The notes beneath the pieces are model-generated. The model searched no databases and was not told the origin of the DNA. It saw only the letters and a list, made by a program, of their open reading frames with translations. A program made the translations under genes and the position numbers. DNA of 64,000 bases, taken from the NCBI GenBank assembly GCA_937625935.1, contig OW569365.1, positions 62,001 through 126,000 of the forward strand. Direction: 5' to 3'. Position 1 is the first letter of the stretch. Each line of letters opens with the position of its first letter. Positions 49,928 to 60,541 of this stretch are shown piece after piece. The DNA is from Tetramitus jugosus (taxonomy: Eukaryota > Heterolobosea > Eutetramitea > Acrasida > Vahlkampfiidae).

Positions 49928-52768
49928 ATGTTCCACCAACAACAACAGCAACAACAACCACAACCACAAACCACACCACTCCACCAGCACCAACTGCACC
50001 AACAACAACAAACAACAACACCAACAAATAACAACCACCACCAAAACGACAACAATTCCGCTGCATTCACTCCAGTGTTCAACAACAACAACAGCAACAG
50101 TAGTAGCAGTAGCATAGGCAATAGCTTATCAGAGTACAGCTTGACTACTCACTATACAACACCAACACTCAACAACAACAACAACAACAATTTTTATTCA
50201 ACACATACGTCGACTACGACTGCTGGTAACAACAACAACAATAATAATAATAACAGCAATAATAACAATAATAACATTGCCATGAGACAACGAAGCATTA
50301 GCGAAGGCATCAAACCAACCACCAATTTACTCCTCAAGAGTTCACTTGTAAATCAAATGCAACATCAACGGACACTCAGCAAAAATAACAACAATAACAA
50401 TAACAACAGTGGGACGTACGGTGTTTTCACCGTAAACTATAATTTAGACAATAACAACAACAACAACATTGATAATGATCATTATCTCAATGACAATAAT
50501 AACAACAATAATAATAATAATAATAGTGGCATGTTCAACTTGAATCATCAGGGAAGAGTACGTGCCATCTCCAGTTCTGTACAAAGAAGATCATCTTCAT
50601 CATTATCATCATCATCATCAACATCGTGCTTTTCTCCCTCATCACCCACTTCTCCTTCACCAACAATGATTCAGTCACCTACAACGACTGTCAATCCACA
50701 GTCGCCTTCTCCTGCGTCTGTTTTATCGACATCGCCTTCTTCCTCCTCCCCCATTGCGCTGTCATTGCTGACGACTACAGCGGGCAGTGGCGCTCATTCC
50801 GTTTTTGCGACGTCGGGAAATAGTCCAATTTCTCCTTCAATGGCATCGAACACGACTGTTGGCGGCAATGGCAGCAGTAGCAAACCAAGAGGAAAGAGAG
50901 ACGTGTTTTGGAAGTCGTTCAACTCTTCTCCATCGAATCCACCTGGACTCACTCACACGAATAACAACAATATCAACAACAACAACAACAACCACAACAA
51001 TAGCAATAATGCTCCTTCACCAAGCTCTCCCACTCAACAAAGCTCTACTGGTGTTAGCTTTGATGAAAGTCGCTTAAATCTTCCCAAACTGATCTCTATT
51101 TCATCGTCGAATCATCCACAACTCGCTCAACTTTCATCCTCACCTAGGTCATCCCCCGTAGCATCACCAGTGTCTTCTCCAAGGCATCACCCATATGCAC
51201 TGCCATCCAATTTGAGAAAGAGGAGTGATAGCTCTGGACTCGTATCCAATTTCTTAAACTTGAGCATTGAACAACAGCAGCAGCAGCAGCACCATCTTCA
51301 TCATCATGCACATGGTCATCACTACAAGACGAGTCCATTGCACATGAAGAGAGGAGCATCAGATGGACCAATGTCACCCATTTCACCCTCTGCTACAACG
51401 ATAACAACAACTACTACTACTGCTGCTACTACTACACCTAATCATACGAGTGATGGTGTGACGAATAGTGGTGTCAGCACTCCTACGACTACTACTACTA
51501 CTACTACGAATCACAATAGTAGCAACAACAATATGCTATCCAATCAAACATCACAACAACAACAACAGTATGTGAGCGCACAACAGTATTCATCTCTTGT
51601 GAACACGAGTGATGCTACCAATGGCATCATAAGCACGAATAACAATACGATAGTAGGTAATGGTAATTTGAGTAGTAATAATAACAATGTATTTATGGTT
51701 TCACAACAACAACAACTCACTCTATATACTACTACTCAAATTCCATCACCTATTCAACAACAACAGCAACAATTGACGAATAATGCAGTCAACATGTCCA
51801 TGAATGACACGAATAGTGTTACTGGGACGCTTTTTTATAATACGAATGGTGGTGGTGGTAGTGGTGGTGGTGTGTCATCTTCCAATACGACCAACAACAT
51901 TGTGGGTGGTCATACGTTAGGTCAAGTACCTCCACTCTCTACCAATGCGATTGATTTTGCACACATTGCTTTTTCAGGTGGTGAATATTCACAAATGTTG
52001 ATGATGAATGCTGCTGCAGCAGCAGTTGCAAATCAGATGGATCCTATGGTGGCCGCCTCTACCAACACTGTCTCTTGTAGTTCTGCAATCAATGTTCCAT
52101 TTGGTCAAGCAGGACCCATGTCGAACAACAATAGTGGAATTTTGGATGTTTTACACTCGTCGAGGGGTTCCTATCCTGGAACACCGACCACACCAGTGAC
52201 AACAGGTGGCTCAACCATGTTTTACCATTCAGTTGCTGCTCCGAATGCCATGGTTGATCCAAACATGTACGCTCAGTATCAGATGTCTGCTGCTGCGCAA
52301 CAACAGCAACAACAAGTGTATCAAGCAACAATGATGCCGACATCTCACTTGTACATGATGAATCCGAGCGATGTTGGTGTGAATGATCTCTATGGTGTCA
52401 CTGCAGATATGGATATGAACTCTGGTCATGGTAGTATATTAGATCTAGGTTCTGAAGAGCACGACCATCCAGACCCAGAGGGATTCGAGGATGAAGATAT
52501 GAATAATGTTGGGTCTTCTGATTTGGCAATGTATAGTGAGTACAATGACTTGTTCCCTCTGGATATCGCTGGTGACGGTCCATCGTCTCAAACAGAAGAA
52601 GGGTTATTAGTGAGGGACTTTGAACAGTATTTTGGTGATGCAATTCCAACTGGTGGACCCTTGCAAACTACCACACCAAATCCAAGTCAATCATCCATGC
52701 ACACTGACCTATTGGGGTCGACAGCACACGTCGACAGCTACAATTACCAATCTGGAGACATGTTTTAG
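49928..52768 (+). CDS. Very long Asn/Gln/Ser/Thr-rich protein
   Basis: A 946-residue intronless frame from ATG 49928. Gln and Asn homopolymers (up to about ten Asn), Thr runs, Ser-Pro repeats and a His-rich patch (HHLHHHAHGHHY) fill most of it. Short ordered motifs stand out: KPRGKRDVFWKSFNSSPS near residue 320, LRKRSDSSGLVSNFLNLSIE near 425, and an acidic C-terminal third with DLGSEEHDHPDPEGFEDEDM and FEQYFGDAIPTGG that resembles an activation domain. Several phospho-type RxxS sites flank the basic motifs (RQRSISEG, QRTLSKN, KKRSDSSG-like), which suggests a regulated scaffold or transcription factor of the type seen in Dictyostelium. No family recognised. Frame is confirmed by the complex segments between the repeats. 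Confidence 0.75.
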   Translation: MFHQQQQQQQPQPQTTPLHQHQLHQQQQTTTPTNNNHHQNDNNSAAFTPVFNNNNSNSSSSSIGNSLSEYSLTTHYTTPTLNNNNNNNFYSTHTSTTTAGNNNNNNNNNSNNNNNNIAMRQRSISEGIKPTTNLLLKSSLVNQMQHQRTLSKNNNNNNNNSGTYGVFTVNYNLDNNNNNNIDNDHYLNDNNNNNNNNNNSGMFNLNHQGRVRAISSSVQRRSSSSLSSSSSTSCFSPSSPTSPSPTMIQSPTTTVNPQSPSPASVLSTSPSSSSPIALSLLTTTAGSGAHSVFATSGNSPISPSMASNTTVGGNGSSSKPRGKRDVFWKSFNSSPSNPPGLTHTNNNNINNNNNNHNNSNNAPSPSSPTQQSSTGVSFDESRLNLPKLISISSSNHPQLAQLSSSPRSSPVASPVSSPRHHPYALPSNLRKRSDSSGLVSNFLNLSIEQQQQQQHHLHHHAHGHHYKTSPLHMKRGASDGPMSPISPSATTITTTTTTAATTTPNHTSDGVTNSGVSTPTTTTTTTTNHNSSNNNMLSNQTSQQQQQYVSAQQYSSLVNTSDATNGIISTNNNTIVGNGNLSSNNNNVFMVSQQQQLTLYTTTQIPSPIQQQQQQLTNNAVNMSMNDTNSVTGTLFYNTNGGGGSGGGVSSSNTTNNIVGGHTLGQVPPLSTNAIDFAHIAFSGGEYSQMLMMNAAAAAVANQMDPMVAASTNTVSCSSAINVPFGQAGPMSNNNSGILDVLHSSRGSYPGTPTTPVTTGGSTMFYHSVAAPNAMVDPNMYAQYQMSAAAQQQQQQVYQATMMPTSHLYMMNPSDVGVNDLYGVTADMDMNSGHGSILDLGSEEHDHPDPEGFEDEDMNNVGSSDLAMYSEYNDLFPLDIAGDGPSSQTEEGLLVRDFEQYFGDAIPTGGPLQTTTPNPSQSSMHTDLLGSTAHVDSYNYQSGDMF
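49937..51780 (+). repeat. Cluster of CAA/AAC/AAT/ACT trinucleotide runs
   Basis: More than ten separate trinucleotide runs (for example 49937-49960 CAA/CAG, 50170-50190 AAC, 50227-50270 AAC/AAT, 50501-50524 AAT, 51394-51430 ACT/ACA, 51488-51508 ACT) lie inside one gene. All keep frame, and codon mixing within runs shows they are partly old. They are expected to be length-variable between strains. Confidence 0.85.
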
Positions 52769-53052
52769 TTGTGAATAAAAACAATCCTTCCCATCACTTA
52801 ATAGAACATACTTGATCAGAAATAAAGAACATTTTCCTCCTGGAATGATCTAGGCCTGTCAATCATGGGATACTAAAATCTCCAACAACCCCAGAACAAG
52901 AAGTTCGCTCCAGGAACAGTAGTGGAAATCAACAAAAAACAACTGTCCAAAGGAAGACATCTCTTGTGTACAACACGAACAAAACCAACAAAACACACGA
53001 AACAATACACCGACCCACAAGACAAAATCATCATCCACATCATCTTTAGCAA

Positions 53053-55951
53053 ATGCAATCCGCAACAGCAACAGGCGGAGAAATTCCCAACATGATGAAA
53101 AAGCGCAAAAGCTTTCATGGTTCTGTTCTCTCTCAGATAAACAAGCATGCCATTCATGATGACTCATCATATGTGAACGTTGTTGAAAATGGTCACTTTT
53201 CAACCACGACGACAATATCCAGAAACTCCAACGAGTTGGTGTTGAGTCCAATCAATCGTCGACCATCTGCCAATTTGAGTGAACTGAACACGAATATTAT
53301 GAGCATTGTGGATCAGGTTGATCACAGTGACGAAGTATCCAAACGGCTTGTTCAGCAACAATTGTTGAACACGGTTTCTCAACTTAAAGTGGGTATGGTG
53401 GCCAACACTGTGTTATCTACTGGTGTCAAGAGCAGTGATGATATGATGACCTTGAATACAAGTTCTCCTGATGTCATGTTGATGACTTCGGCGAGCTCTC
53501 TGGTGACACAAGACAAGGGAACATTTTCAATTGCAAAGAGTGAGGCCAAGAAGATGAAGAGAGAACAAAAGAAGAGAAAGGATCGACTTTTTGTGTTGGA
53601 TAGTCAAGGAGCGTACTTTGAGGTGTGGGACGTGAGAAAGAAGCATCGAAAGGTCATTTTCTTTTTGAAGGATGTCAAGGAAGTGGTGTCTGGTGCGGCG
53701 CCGTCGTCCAGAATCACTCGAGGCGAAAGTTTCATGAAGAGTTCAACCACTTCGGTTGCGACGACAAGCACCAGTCGATTTAAAAAATTTTTCAAGCTCA
53801 AGAGCAGCACGACTGAACAAAGCTCCAAGTCTCCATCTGTAGATTCAACAGACAACTTTTACTTTACTGTCAAGTATGGATCAGGAGACACGGACCGATT
53901 GAAGATTTTCTGTCAGAGCAAGGAGGAGTTTGAAAGATGGGTTCTCGCATTGAATTATTTAATCAAGGAGGCCATTTTGGCATATGAAACCAATCCACAC
54001 AAGATGTATGTGGATGCATATTTTGAATACTTTTGTAGCTTTTCTTGCCTTATGCATTACTGACACTCATTAATTCACTTGAAATAGATTGATTATGAAG
54101 CAGTGGATGGCAGCCGATGCGAATGGAGATGGTCAATTATCGAAAAAGGAGATAGCCAACTTATTGCACGCATTAAATATTGATGCAAGTCGCAGGTTTG
54201 TCAATCACGAGTTTGATTTGGCTGACAAGGACAAGAGTGGTTACTTGGATTACGAAGAGTTTATCGATTTTTACAAAAAGTTGGCTCACAGAGCAGAGAT
54301 GGATGATCTATTTAATCGATATACAACACAGTTCGAGGGTCAAGTCATGTTGGTTGATGAATTTTTGTGGTTTTTGCAACGAGAGCAACATGAGACCGAG
54401 GCAACTCTTGAGGATGCATATTCTGTGATGCTCAGAGCAGGAGTTGTACAAACCAATATGGGTATTGGACTAACGAAGCATGACTTCTCAAGATATATAT
54501 TTGGTCTCAGCAACACAATTGTGGAACAAGATGCCTATGCTGAGAATCATGATATGGATCAGCCGTTGAGTCACTACTATATTGCAAGCAGTCACAATAC
54601 GTACTTGACTGGTCATCAGTTGCACGGAGAGAGCTCAGTTGACATGTATCGTAGAGTGTTATACACTGGATGTCGTTGTGTAGAGTTGGATTGTTGGGAT
54701 GGAAAGGACGGTGAGCCTATTATTTTCCATGGACACACACTCACATCCAAAATTCGATTCAAGGATGTCATCCACTGTGTAGCACAGCACGCATTTGTGT
54801 CCAGTGAGTATCCCGTGATTCTTTCACTGGAGATGCACTGCTCTGTTCCTCAACAAGACAAGATTGCGCAATACTTAATCGAAATTTTAGGACCTATGCT
54901 TGTTCTTCCGACTGAAGTGGAGTCTAATAGTGAATTACCCTCACCTGCAAAATTGAGGAAACGTATTCTCATCAAAGGTAAGAGAATACGATCTACCAGT
55001 GGCCAAACTGACACCGATAACTTTGACGATGACGATGAAGACCTAGATTCAGTGGTTGACGATGAGTTGGATATTTCCGATGAACAGGAGGTTCGAGATT
55101 ACAAGAAGATGAAAAAGTCTCACGTACAAGTCAAGGTATCAGAGAACCTGAGCAACATAACAGCCTTATCTGCTGTTAGTTTCAAACCACCACTCGTCCA
55201 CGATGAGTGCCATCGTATGCACAGTTTCTCAGAGACTCGAATCGCGCGGTTCGAAAAGAAACCCTTTGACTATATGGCCCTTACACGGTACAACACTACT
55301 CAACTAAGCAGAGTTTATCCCAAAGGAACCAGATTTGGAAGCAGTAATTATGATCCATTACCTGCATGGAACGCTGGGTGTCAACTTGTTGCTCTAAACT
55401 ATCAAACCAATTGTAGATTCCTGAGATTCAATCTGAACAAGTTTGCAGAGAATGGCAACACTGGCTATTTGTTGAAACCTTCATTCTTGCGAGACCCCAC
55501 ACGAATCTTTGATATCGAAAGTATGAATCGTCCATCATACCACTTCAAAATAACTGTTGTGTCTGGAGAGACACTACCAAAGCCAATGCAATCGAGCAAG
55601 GGAGAGGTTGTTGATCCGTTTGTGCGCCTACAATTGTATGGCACAACTCGCGACTCTTCAGTGCTCTTTGATACCAAAACTATCTGGGATAATGGCTTTA
55701 ATCCAGTGTGGAACGAAACATGTCAATTTGACGTCTTCTGTCTCGATCTTGCCCACTTGCGCGTTGCAGTGTACGACAAGAACAAGGCTTCATCCGATAT
55801 ATTCTTGTGTGAGACGATCGTATCATTGAACGAGCTTCGAGAGGGCTACCGCAACGTTCCCCTGAGGAATCAGTTCGGAAAGCTGATTGACGGAGCTTCC
55901 GTTTTGCTTCATATACAATACAGGAGAATCCTCGCGGATGAATCATTTTAG
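53053..55951 (+). CDS. PLC: Phosphoinositide-specific phospholipase C, delta type
   Basis: The enzyme cleaves PIP2 to IP3 and diacylglycerol. Exons are 53053-54005 and 54088-55951, giving 938 residues; the 82 bp intron starts GTATGT and ends ATAG. Domains in order: a Ser/Thr-rich tail (1-150); a PH domain (about 165-312) split by a Ser/Thr-rich insert; EF-hands, the first with DANGDGQLSKKEI and the second with DKDKSGYLDYEEF; the catalytic X box with SSHNTYLTG (His487) and FHGHTLTSK (His534), the two catalytic His; an acidic linker (DDDDEDLDSVVDDELDISDEQE, about 650-670); the Y box (TRYNTTQLSRVYPKGTRFGSSNYDP ... GCQLVALNYQT); and a C-terminal C2 domain (about 805-930). This is the plant/animal delta architecture. 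Neighbours do not suggest co-regulation. Confidence 0.94.
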
Positions 55952-56297
55952 GACAAATAACCCCCTTTTGTCCTGCGCGATGCATAACCAAAACTGAGAT
56001 CTTCTCCATGGTTGTATAAATACCTTCCTATAAACGGAGTATTTTCTTATTTTTCCGAATCAATTGCGCCCTTTTTGCTCAATTTTTCCGTGGAGAAACT
56101 GTTTGTCCTGTTGATTACACCTGCGCAACCTGGGAGCAAGGTTCAATGGTGCTGTTTCGTCGCACACTTTTTATTTCCTGGGCACCTTATCTCAGGTCTC
56201 GAGCGAATCCCCTATTCCTTCTCTCTGAGAAGTACCAAAAAGTCCTCAGAGAGAAACAAAGTAAACCACCAGACTACCAACCAGTCACTATCAAAAC
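55952..56297. other. Intergenic region of about 350 bp
   Basis: Between the PLC stop and the next gene, both on the + strand. A TATA-like TGTATAAATA is at about 56013-56022, and CA/AC-rich leader sequence precedes the next ATG (56260-56297). No coding or RNA feature was found. Confidence 0.45.
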
Positions 56298-57263
56298 ATG
56301 ATGCAGTTCTCTCGAAGTAATACCTGTAATCCTAGCAGCAGACACACAACCACCACACTGAATGCATCTTCACCATCCAGCATCATGAATGCACTCACTG
56401 GCCTATCCTCCGACAATACTTCAAGTGTCAACAACAACGATAGCGGATTAATGTTGAACCTGAACTGTTTCGACCAAGAACTTTCATTCTACCCCATGTT
56501 TCACGGACACGGACACATGCACGTCTCTCCTTCTCAATCGTCCAGCTGCCAAAACAACAACGACGGTGAATGCAACGGCCATTGCACTGACCCGACACAA
56601 AAATCCAACCGACGTCTCTCATGTCCGCACTGCTCCCAACAACTTCAAGAAATTGTGAGCAGAGAACAAACGGAGAAAAAAGAGTGGCTCCGGAATTTAC
56701 AGCTTCAACAAGAGCAGCAACTGTCGACCGCAGAAAAACACGTCTCGATTTGTGCGCCGTATGAACATGTGCTCAAAGAAGACCAGTGGTCCCAGTTTAT
56801 TCAACAAGAAACATATTTTGACCCATATGTATTGAACCAGGAAGAAGATGAGTCAAACCAGAGTCAGAGCTCTTGTGACAGTAATCCCGCTGGACAAGAA
56901 TCGTCAATGATGAAATTGTTGATGAGTTCGTCGCTGCTGCCTCTGGAAGAAGCAATTTCTTCTGTTGTTGGTTTTCAATCAACATGTACAACAATTGTAG
57001 ATGATAAGAAGGACAGTGGTGGTATCCACTACTCAAATTTGGAGCAAGTTTCATCAGATGAATGTCAACAAGTTGCCACTAGTCTGTCAAATGAATCAAC
57101 GACGAACAAGAGTACTACTGACGGTGTTGGGGGTGAAAAAGAAAAAAGGACGAGAAAACGGAAACGTGACTTTACGAACAATACGCTCACACCCGTTCGA
57201 AACAAGTTCAAAAAGTGCAAACGACCCTATGATATGTACTTGCAAAAATTCTCATTCCTGTAA
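56298..57263 (+). CDS. Hypothetical protein with Cys motifs and basic nuclear signals
   Basis: A 321-residue intronless protein, start ATG 56298 after an A/C-rich leader. The first half is Ser/Thr/Asn-rich and holds closely spaced Cys and His residues (HGHGHMHVSPS; CNGHC; SCPHCSQQ), which could form a small zinc site. Residues 120-150 are a Glu/Gln-rich helix (EIVSREQTEKKEWLRNLQLQQEQQL). The C-terminus has two basic patches, EKEKRTRKRKRDF and NKFKKCKRPYDMYLQKFSFL, probable nuclear signals or nucleic-acid contacts. No family recognised. It could be a transcription regulator; confidence in function is low. Confidence 0.7.
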   Translation: MMQFSRSNTCNPSSRHTTTTLNASSPSSIMNALTGLSSDNTSSVNNNDSGLMLNLNCFDQELSFYPMFHGHGHMHVSPSQSSSCQNNNDGECNGHCTDPTQKSNRRLSCPHCSQQLQEIVSREQTEKKEWLRNLQLQQEQQLSTAEKHVSICAPYEHVLKEDQWSQFIQQETYFDPYVLNQEEDESNQSQSSCDSNPAGQESSMMKLLMSSSLLPLEEAISSVVGFQSTCTTIVDDKKDSGGIHYSNLEQVSSDECQQVATSLSNESTTNKSTTDGVGGEKEKRTRKRKRDFTNNTLTPVRNKFKKCKRPYDMYLQKFSFL

Positions 57264-57510
57264 AATGTGTAAAAAACCAACACTTTCTCTAACGTATGAA
57301 AGATTTCAAACGTTTAACTGTTGGATGTATTTGTGATCATTTAACCGTAAGTGATTAAAAATAGAAAAATCTGGTTGACCACAAGTTCGCGCAAAAATAA
57401 TTTCATTTGGGTTCACATGTGTACCTGAAAACCCATTGTACAATACACCAAAGAAATATTAAAAGGATCTCCCCTATTCACCCCAATCTCATCAGATACT
57501 CAATATCAGC

Positions 57511-59202
57511 ATGGTTGAACAAGTTCAAACTTCCATTCCTCCGCTCAATGTTCTGAACAATCCTCAAGCCACACTTCAGTGGGATCCTGCCTGCAAGTCC
57601 TCCACATTTTTCAAGCCAACCATTGGCAAATACGGCCAATATTCGAGAAGCAAAACCAAGAAGTATGCATCCCTGACGCGTCCCTACGATTTGAAACCAT
57701 TGGACACCAATCACCACAATCGTAATCATCATCACTACCATTACCGTCACCATCACCAACATCATCCGCATGTCCTACCACAACAAAAACGGTTCGGGTA
57801 TCCTACTCAAGAAACAGAGACACCTCGATCATCTGTACCGCTTTCTCCGACTACTCCGTACCGAAAAGGCCAAGGAACGATTGAGAATGTGCCCGTTCCA
57901 CCACCGCCTCCGCCCGCACCGGTTCAACAAAATCAACAATCACCAAAGAGGGAAATAGAAAAAGGAATTGTAAGTGAAACTGCCGCGGAAGAAGAAAAAT
58001 CAGAGGATAACGAAATCAAGTCTCTGGAAGAATGTGAAAGCGTACCTCTTGATGTTGTGAGTCGCGACTTCCCTTGGGACAAGTGCGCCGGTTATGCTAC
58101 TTCGTCCAATCCTGAAGCCTCTGTCTTCTTTATTCAAGTTCCCAACGAAGAAGAAGTTGATTCTGTTGACACTGCATTTTCACCCAGTTCTGAGTGTATT
58201 CCTCAAGTTCTAGTTGTGAAAGCATCTCTCACACTTGTTCAGGAATTGTTTGGCATGTTCTTGGCAGATTGGTTCCTGATTCAAACACCGCAAGTACAGT
58301 TGATTGAAAAGTTCCCCCGTGATTACTTCATGACAACCGACCTGGTTGAATCATCTGACAGTGATAGTGAAAACAACAAGGAGGTACCACAAGAGAGAAA
58401 AGTGGGTTATCATTGGAAGGAAATTAGAGACACATTGAAGAGAATGGCCTCAGAAGATGAAAACTTTGGTTTGGATATCAAGATTGACAAGGATTTAGGT
58501 TCTAGCATGTTTCTGCTGTTGATGGAGTTCATGTCAGGAGCCCAGTCGTTGGATTCAATGGAGGAAGATATGTTGACCGATCCAGCTTGTTGTTCTTCTT
58601 GGTTGCGAGGTATGGGAAGACTTGTGGTCGTTGATATCATTCTGAACAATTGGGATCGTATTCCAGCCATCTGGGACAATCATGGAAATGCAGGTAATGT
58701 TCTGATTGGTAGTGCAGATGATCAAGTGTATGCCATTGATCAGGCATTGACCAGCATTCAGGAGGAATCAGATCAAGAATTGTATCTGGACAAGGTGAAG
58801 GACTTTGTGTCAGATTTTTGTTCGGTCAAAGGAAAAACAGACACCAAGGGAATTGACTCCTCAAAATACCTTGAATCCATTCTTGCTTTTGTAAAGAATC
58901 CTTTCAAGAGTGAAGATTTTGAAGGAATAGAACGATCGATTGGATTATCGGATCACGATGCCAAAGTAGCCATCTGGAAAGGCATCAACGACAGTATTCA
59001 AAGAGCTCAATCTCTATCATTGACACGACTGGAGAATATCAAGTCCAGAGTCAACCAAATGAAAACAGGCAACGACAACGAGACTGCAAACGAATACTGG
59101 AACCATTCGATTGAATCATCAATTGACATTTCATTTGTTTACAAAGTTGTCGAGCAATTCCAACAACCATTCAAGTGCAACAACAACAAAAACAACAACT
59201 AA
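57511..59202 (+). CDS. Actin-fragmin kinase (AFK)-like protein kinase
   Basis: A 563-residue intronless protein. Residues 1-180 are low complexity with a His-rich stretch (HHNRNHHHYHYRHHHQHHPH), a Pro run and acidic patches. Residues about 180-520 resemble the atypical kinase domain of Physarum actin-fragmin kinase: VLVVKASLTLVQELFGMFLADW, a conserved block with WLRGMGRLVVVDIILNNWDRIPAIWD followed by NHGNAGNVLIG, and YAIDQALTSI. In AFK these form the catalytic loop and metal-binding region of an unusual eukaryotic kinase that phosphorylates actin in the actin-fragmin complex. The kelch repeats that follow the kinase in Physarum are absent. Assignment rests on the WD...GN-G block; substrate in this organism is unknown. 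Confidence 0.82.
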   Translation: MVEQVQTSIPPLNVLNNPQATLQWDPACKSSTFFKPTIGKYGQYSRSKTKKYASLTRPYDLKPLDTNHHNRNHHHYHYRHHHQHHPHVLPQQKRFGYPTQETETPRSSVPLSPTTPYRKGQGTIENVPVPPPPPPAPVQQNQQSPKREIEKGIVSETAAEEEKSEDNEIKSLEECESVPLDVVSRDFPWDKCAGYATSSNPEASVFFIQVPNEEEVDSVDTAFSPSSECIPQVLVVKASLTLVQELFGMFLADWFLIQTPQVQLIEKFPRDYFMTTDLVESSDSDSENNKEVPQERKVGYHWKEIRDTLKRMASEDENFGLDIKIDKDLGSSMFLLLMEFMSGAQSLDSMEEDMLTDPACCSSWLRGMGRLVVVDIILNNWDRIPAIWDNHGNAGNVLIGSADDQVYAIDQALTSIQEESDQELYLDKVKDFVSDFCSVKGKTDTKGIDSSKYLESILAFVKNPFKSEDFEGIERSIGLSDHDAKVAIWKGINDSIQRAQSLSLTRLENIKSRVNQMKTGNDNETANEYWNHSIESSIDISFVYKVVEQFQQPFKCNNNKNNN

Positions 59203-59238
59203 CCCTATAAAAAAACACAAGTCCTTGAAACAATACTT

Positions 59239-60390
59239 TTATTCCAATGACGATTCTCTCCATCCTTCCGTTGCCCTCAACGTGCACAAGCAACCAATCA
59301 AAAAGGCAACACCCGTATGTGGCCAACGACCACTCTTCCACCTGTACCTTCGCTTATCATCATAATACGCATCCCACAATGCATATCTCATGATCGTATT
59401 GACCAACGTTCCCATCAACATACTCTTCAACACTGTTCTCTGTGACATGAGTGATCGAATACGCGATTGAGACAATAAATAGATGACACTCGCAGCCACA
59501 CCCAACACAATCGTTCCACAATCTCCCCACAAGTGCTTTTTTGTGACATAACACATGCGAATAGGGTCAAACAACAATAACGAATTTTCATTTGAATTTT
59601 TTCTTCTTTTTTTTCGATTCGTACTGTTATTATTATTATTATTGTTATTATTATTATTGGTTTGAGCAATCAAGTGCTGAAAAATCAGAGATGATATCGA
59701 TTGATTATTCGCATGATACGTGTTGAATATAGGATGATGATGAGTATTGTTATTGTTAAAGGTACCATGTGACATTTCTTCCAAATAGGCTTGTCGTTGT
59801 TTGATAAATTCGTCTCTTCCTCTATAGAACCATTCAATCATTTTCCATTTGGCATCTTGTTGTGTTTTCACTTGATTCACCATACTCTCTTCATCTATTG
59901 ATATGACTGTTGATGTTGATTGTTCACCATCATCATTATTAATTGTTGTTGTTGTTGTTGATGATGAAAGTAGTAATGAATCGAGAAAATCATTATTCCA
60001 AAGTAATGAGTCATGATAATCACAATCGTATGATTGCATCCAGTGCATCAAGAACACTGTCCACAGGTAATCATCACATGATGCAACGTACCATGATTTA
60101 TTGACTGAACTTTGATGCAATACTTGATGAAAAGGTAGATACGACAGGATATGCACTAGAATTTCTGATGGAAACGGTAAACTTGAAAAATGTTCTTCTT
60201 CTTCTTGCTGTTGTTGTTGTTGTTGTTGCTGCTGTGATGATGAAGAAATGATCGGGTTGTTTTTCAAGTGAGATTTCCAAGTTTGGAGAAGAGCTTGTTG
60301 AGTGGAGGAGTCTGGTAGTTTGGAGACGCGATCCTCAAGTTTGAAAAATTTGTATTGTAAGAATTGAAAGAGTGAAAAATTGTTGTCCAT
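59239..60390 (-). CDS. F-box protein with C-terminal hydrophobic segments
   Basis: A 383-residue intronless protein from ATG 60390 (the upstream part of the frame has no ATG). After a Gln/Glu run at 53-68 comes a clear F-box: FSSLPFPSEILVHILSYLPFHQVLHQSSVNKSWYVASCDDYLW (about 69-112). Middle parts carry Thr, Asn and His runs and a basic RKKRRKNS patch. From about residue 290 the protein turns hydrophobic with one or two possible membrane segments (GTIVLGVAASVIYLL and THTGVAFLIGCLCTL-like), separated by RYALWDAYYDDKRRYRWKSGRWP. It would thus be a membrane-tethered SCF adaptor; few F-box proteins have membrane anchors. It converges on the AFK-like gene with only 36 bp between stops. Confidence 0.8.
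   Translation of the reverse strand: MDNNFSLFQFLQYKFFKLEDRVSKLPDSSTQQALLQTWKSHLKNNPIISSSSQQQQQQQQQQEEEEHFSSLPFPSEILVHILSYLPFHQVLHQSSVNKSWYVASCDDYLWTVFLMHWMQSYDCDYHDSLLWNNDFLDSLLLSSSTTTTTINNDDGEQSTSTVISIDEESMVNQVKTQQDAKWKMIEWFYRGRDEFIKQRQAYLEEMSHGTFNNNNTHHHPIFNTYHANNQSISSLIFQHLIAQTNNNNNNNNNNNSTNRKKRRKNSNENSLLLFDPIRMCYVTKKHLWGDCGTIVLGVAASVIYLLSQSRIRSLMSQRTVLKSMLMGTLVNTIMRYALWDAYYDDKRRYRWKSGRWPHTGVAFLIGCLCTLRATEGWRESSLE
59626..59660 (-). repeat. (ATT)n run encoding poly-Asn
   Basis: A stretch of ATT/GTT triplets on the + strand gives about 11 Asn on the minus strand in the F-box protein. A CTG/TTG run encoding Gln lies at about 60206-60234 in the same gene. Confidence 0.8.
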
Positions 60391-60541
60391 GTTTTTTTTT
60401 GATGCTTTTTTGGTGGTTGTTTTGTATTGTTTTTTCTTTTTTCTGCGCGCGGGAAAGCGAATTGTTTGGCCGCCACGACAGGAAACAAGCTTTGAAAAAA
60501 GCTTCCAGTTGTCAGAGAGAACAAGAAGCGAAGAAAAAAAA
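60391..60541. promoter_or_regulatory. Compact bidirectional promoter region (151 bp)
   Basis: Separates the start codons of the F-box gene (minus) and the MSP-domain gene (plus). It contains a GC-rich patch (CTGCGCGCGGGAAAGCG at about 60442-60458) and a perfect inverted repeat with arms AAGCTT(T)..(A)AAGCTT near 60487-60504, possible regulatory sites. Confidence 0.45.
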
